From Macrocystis pyrifera (lineage: Eukaryota > Sar > Phaeophyceae > Laminariales > Laminariaceae), in contig JASSKH010000028.1 in the NCBI GenBank assembly GCA_031763025.1, positions 7,761,324 to 7,825,323 on the forward strand: a DNA stretch of 64,000 bases, written 5' to 3'. Below are positions 60,258 through 64,000 of this stretch, piece by piece. How positions within the stretch are numbered: position 1 is the first letter of the stretch; the number at the start of each line of letters is the position of its first letter. A model generated the notes under the pieces. The model saw nothing but the letters and a program-made list of their open reading frames with translations, was not told the origin of the DNA and did no database searches. The position numbers were made by a program, and so were the translations under genes.

Positions 60258-60527
60258 CTGAAGGAGGCAGAGGCAGACGGGGGCACAACAAGCAAGTCGC
60301 CGACTAAAGTCAACAGTTTTGGTAGTACGCGCACGCACGGTTAGTTGGCCGATTACTGCTGTAGCTACGGGGGGGGGGGAACATGCTAATCAGAACCGAA
60401 TGTTTCGCCAATAAATACACATAGGGGTAGGGAGGGTTTACCTTGCTTCTTGGGGTCATCGTTGAGTTCCGATCACCGTTAAACAGGCCCGAAACGGGGG
60501 GGGGGGGGGAGGGAGGGAGGGAGGGAG

Positions 60528-60893
<366 letters not shown>

Positions 60894-60899
60894 AATGTA

Positions 60900-62440
60900 T
60901 TTCTGAAGGATACATACGTAGGATCGATGGGAAGCCTGTCATCAACCGCGCAAGGTTTGCGCAGACAACGTTTATTCACGCAGTAGCTCTTTGATATACA
61001 CGCACAGAGTGGGCGTTTTTAGGGCTTACTTTGGGCCAGTTTACCAGCAAGAAGTGGAAAAAAAAAAAACGAAAAAACAAACAAAACAAAAAATGAAATA
61101 GATGCTGAAAAACATTCGCACAGAAAAGTTGCTTTGCGCTGCTCACCCTTTGCTTGTGACTATGTACAAGTACGTACTGGTATATACTTGAGGCACTGGC
61201 ACAATATGTACGTCACATGTACTGGCAGTAGTAATCTACTGGCAGTAACCATCTACTGCTCAATAGATGCCGCCAGTATAATTGATAGTTTGTACGTCCA
61301 AGAAACACGCCATACTATATTACGGAAACCCATCAAAAGGCCTTTCGGGAAGAGAAAGGAGACGAGGGAGAGGCGAGGGGAGGCATGTGCTTTCTTGTGC
61401 TCTGTTTTTTTGCGAGAGCCTGCCGTCCTGTCCCCCAAGGGCAGGAGCGAACGAGTAACATTGAAATATCAGAGGTGTGATACGACGCAATCCAGTACAC
61501 TGACTACTGACGAAGGAGTCAGCAGAATATCTACTGATTCGAGGCTGCCAGTGCCCAGCCCTGATTGCAGTGCTGCACCAGTCAGCACGCGTGAGACAAT
61601 GCTGGGGTGGACTGTTGGGGTTCGTATTCGATCCACGCGCACTGCCGCTACATCCGTCTCCTAATCACAGCAGTTTTTGTTTTCTTCTTCCCATCTATTG
61701 CTATATTCGCCCTTGTTTCGTCTCCCACCTGAGGCAAGTCGTGGCTCAGATCCAGGGTCACACAGGAGACCCTCCCCTCCCCCTCCCCACTACGCTTCGC
61801 GCCTGACACTTGCATTTGCATTTGCTTTTTTTTTTTTTTTTTTCAATCCTCCGGCGGATTGGTAAAAAAGGAAAGCTTAAGCTCACCACACTTCCACGTG
61901 GCAATTTCGTGTCGTGTGTCAATTTAGCCCACACCTCCCGTTGCAACATCAGAACAGGCTGCTGTTACCCCTGGAGTCTGGGCGCGTTGACCCGACCTGA
62001 CCCCCGAGAGGAGTAGGTGCGGTGGAGATAGCCTTGCGTTTGCATTTTCATTTTTTTATCGCGAGAAGACAACGGCCCTGGAAAATAACTCGGTTTGTTG
62101 AACGAGGCCCAATCGACGAACAGCCAAAAAAGGCCCTCGGCTATGATAGGTAGATACTTTCGTGCAGGCGATGCCTGTTTGCCCGCACAAAATTATCAGT
62201 CCTGCACTGCCCAGCAGTGGTCCATCTACAGCAGCCCCATATACTCGTAGCACATACACACACACACAAAAAAAAAAAAATGAGAATAAAAAAAAAAAAC
62301 TTACACGTGTAATAATAAGATAAAACACCGCCTCGAACGATTTTTTCGAGCCGATTTTTGCCAAAAAAAAAAAAGCAAAAGGGGGGCACGCACACACAAA
62401 ACGAAAATAGTGGCCTCGGAAAGCTCTACCCCTGGCGGTT
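60900..62440. other. No gene assigned
   Basis: Expected to hold the 5' exons of the E2 gene, but none was recognised. A small palindromic block (AATCCTCCGGCGGATTGG) at 61847 also occurs at 54538. Confidence 0.45.
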
Positions 62441-62490
62441 CTATTTACGGGGGACCATCATGTACACAAAAACCTAATATATTCCAGTGT
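62441..62490. mobile_element. Family B fragment
   Basis: CTATTTACGGGGGACCATCA followed by CACAAAAACCTAATATATT. Only one end is left. Confidence 0.55.
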
Positions 62491-62494
62491 TGTT

Positions 62495-63452
62495 ACTGTT
62501 GTAACATCGCGTCGTACGTTAACTAGAGTGCAGTTTGGGATCAACGAGGCCTCCTTCCGCTGCGGCACGAGATCACACCCATACTTGTCGACCCTTCTCT
62601 TATCTCTCAACGTCGTCGCTCGTTTGATGCGTGTATCCTTTTTTGCGGGTGCCGTCTATTCCTTGTTGTCCCCAACCTTGTAGCCTAGTTGATCAGGGGT
62701 TCTGCTACCGTTGGTTGTCCCGTGGGTGAGGTCGTGTACGATTTTCCAAACCATCTCCGACGGTGATACGGCGCTGAGGCATGGCGACCGCGGCGTGATG
62801 CACCCGGAACGCGTTTACCTGGTTTTGTCGGCACGCAGTGCCGTGGCGTGTCCTCCGTGCGGTTCTTCCGAAACCAACATTACGCCCATGTCGTGCTTGA
62901 GGGGCGGGGGGTGGACGCGTGGACGCGATGTCTCACGTGAAAGATTTGCAGTCGCTCGTCCTCTCGAACAAACCAGAACGTGGGGACCGACTACGTACTC
63001 ACCCGTACGGCAGCAGAAAACAAACCTTTCCGTTCGTATATACAGCAGCAGCAGCAGCAGGTGAGAGATTTTATCATCGCACTAAAAACTAAAAAACCTC
63101 GTTCGTGGTCACAATACACGCTCAGAAGCCACAAAAACTAGCATCGACTCCACCGGTGGGGGCTCGCGAGGCGCTGGGTTCTTCGTGGTCCCAGTTGGCT
63201 CCGACGTCCGACGCCGGCGCCCGGCTCCTTCTGGCGCGGGCCGATGTTCTTGTCGTACTCCACAGCATCACACGGGATAGGTCCGGATTTCAGGCCCTCC
63301 TTTCTTCGCATTTCAGTCAGTTCCGCGCTCGACGAAAAGGGAGTGGAGTGGCCGCCGCAGCGATCGCTGCCTTCGTCATAAGCTCTGTGTTTTTTTTTTT
63401 TCCTATTACGGGGGGCCCTAGTAAATAGGACCAAATATTGTTAGTACAAATA

Positions 63453-63483
<31 letters not shown>

Positions 63484-63682
63484 AGGTTTTTATGCGTACC
63501 GTAGGTTCTATTTACTATGGTCCGCCGTAATAGCCTCTTTCTACTTAGTCGTGCCGTTGTAGAGCTGCGAAATCGCTCACGGAGTGATACTCAAATCACT
63601 GTCTCCCCATACAACAATGAGGCTTTCCCGAAAAGGGGTTCACCCTGCTGGCGTCCCCTCTTTTCTGTTCCAGATTACTAAG
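62495..63682 (+). repeat. Dispersed repeat H, copy 2, longer
   Basis: The same ends as copy 1 (GTAACATCGCGTCGTACGTT; GAGGCTTTCCCGAAAAGGGG) but about 1.2 kb long. It contains a family B element at 63403-63533 and an open frame at 62711-63061 that ends at a CAG/GTGAGA donor-like site. Its middle may be an insertion or the fuller element. Confidence 0.6.
63403..63533 (+). mobile_element. Family B inverted-repeat element with an expanded TA run
   Basis: CTATTACGGGGGGCCCTAG to CTATGGTCCGCCGTAATAG. The internal ATATAT has grown to about 26 bp. Confidence 0.85.
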
Positions 63683-63703
63683 CACATTCAGTCCTGAATA
63701 CTC

Positions 63704-63815
63704 TTGTTACGGGGGTCCATAGTTAACAGGACCTTTGGTGTACATAAAAACCTATATATTTGCCTATTTTTACTAACAAAGTTTGGTCCCGTTAACTATG
63801 GACCCCTGTAATAAT
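63704..63815 (-). mobile_element. Family B inverted-repeat element
   Basis: TTGTTACGGGGGTCCATAG to AACTATGGACCCCTGTAATAA, core reversed. Confidence 0.85.
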
Positions 63816-64000
63816 ATGTTTTCCCCGTAATCATACTCGGAATACCTTTCCATAGACGCTACATGCATCGCTTGGCGCGTTTAATAGACAGACTCTCCCC
63901 GATGTTCAGAGAATGGCAGCTGTGGTCTCAGTGACATTCGTCCCAGCCGGTGTTTATCTTTTCTCTATCCATGATGTTTATATTTATACACTACAGGTAG

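Noticed and set aside
63105..63400. Open frames on both strands as an E2 5' exon or a separate gene
   Set aside because: Several frames on both strands are equally open in this GC-rich stretch, and no splice sites or family motif decide between them.

Overview
This is a nuclear-type eukaryotic segment. Coding sequence is cut into short exons (47-574 nt) by long introns (66 nt to 5.5 kb), with GT-AG boundaries and a few GC-AG ones. Repeats and simple sequence fill the rest. No prokaryotic operons, rRNA, convincing tRNA or CRISPR array were seen. TTAGGG-type motifs, gene alternation between strands, intron-rich small exons and about 50% GC would suit a stramenopile such as a brown alga. That is a guess from style, not a proven placement.

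Three genes could be assembled by hand from intron phase, splice sites and protein similarity. (1) Minus strand, 11938 to 5439: an endonuclease III (Nth) DNA glycosylase with six exons. It carries the helix-hairpin-helix motif, the catalytic Lys and the catalytic Asp 18 residues later. Its last (iron-sulphur) exon was not found, and exon 1 has a frame break at an A10 run. (2) Plus strand, 27685 to 42887: a 13-exon gene for a predicted 810-residue coiled-coil protein of no recognised family, ending in a Gly-rich tail. Exon 12 is read in three successive frames, with changes at G runs. (3) Minus strand, 60257 to 47653: the last seven exons of a UBE2Q-like ubiquitin-conjugating enzyme (E2) with its catalytic Cys. 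Its 5' end was not found.

Layout: 0-5 kb, an orphan minus-strand exon, a four-unit head-to-tail array of a ~510-bp repeat (family A) and other repeats; 5-12 kb, the Nth gene; 12-27 kb, mostly non-genic, with foldback elements (16.9-17.8, 18.5-18.8 kb), a perfect 126-bp duplication, 62-bp tandem repeats and a decayed ORF at 22.5-23.4 kb; 27-43 kb, the coiled-coil gene with family A copies in its introns; 43-47.6 kb, a 0.67-kb foldback element and repeats; 47.6-60.3 kb, the E2 gene, whose introns hold most copies of a ~110-bp inverted-repeat element (family B); 60.3-64 kb, a ~360-bp GA microsatellite and more repeats.

The most striking genome-scale features are the dozens of pure C/G homopolymers (up to about 55 bp), mostly C on the coding strand of the host gene; a dense set of small inverted-repeat elements with nested insertions; and a strongly over-represented palindromic motif (ACCTGGTA/TACCAGGT). 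The three genes show no functional link to one another.
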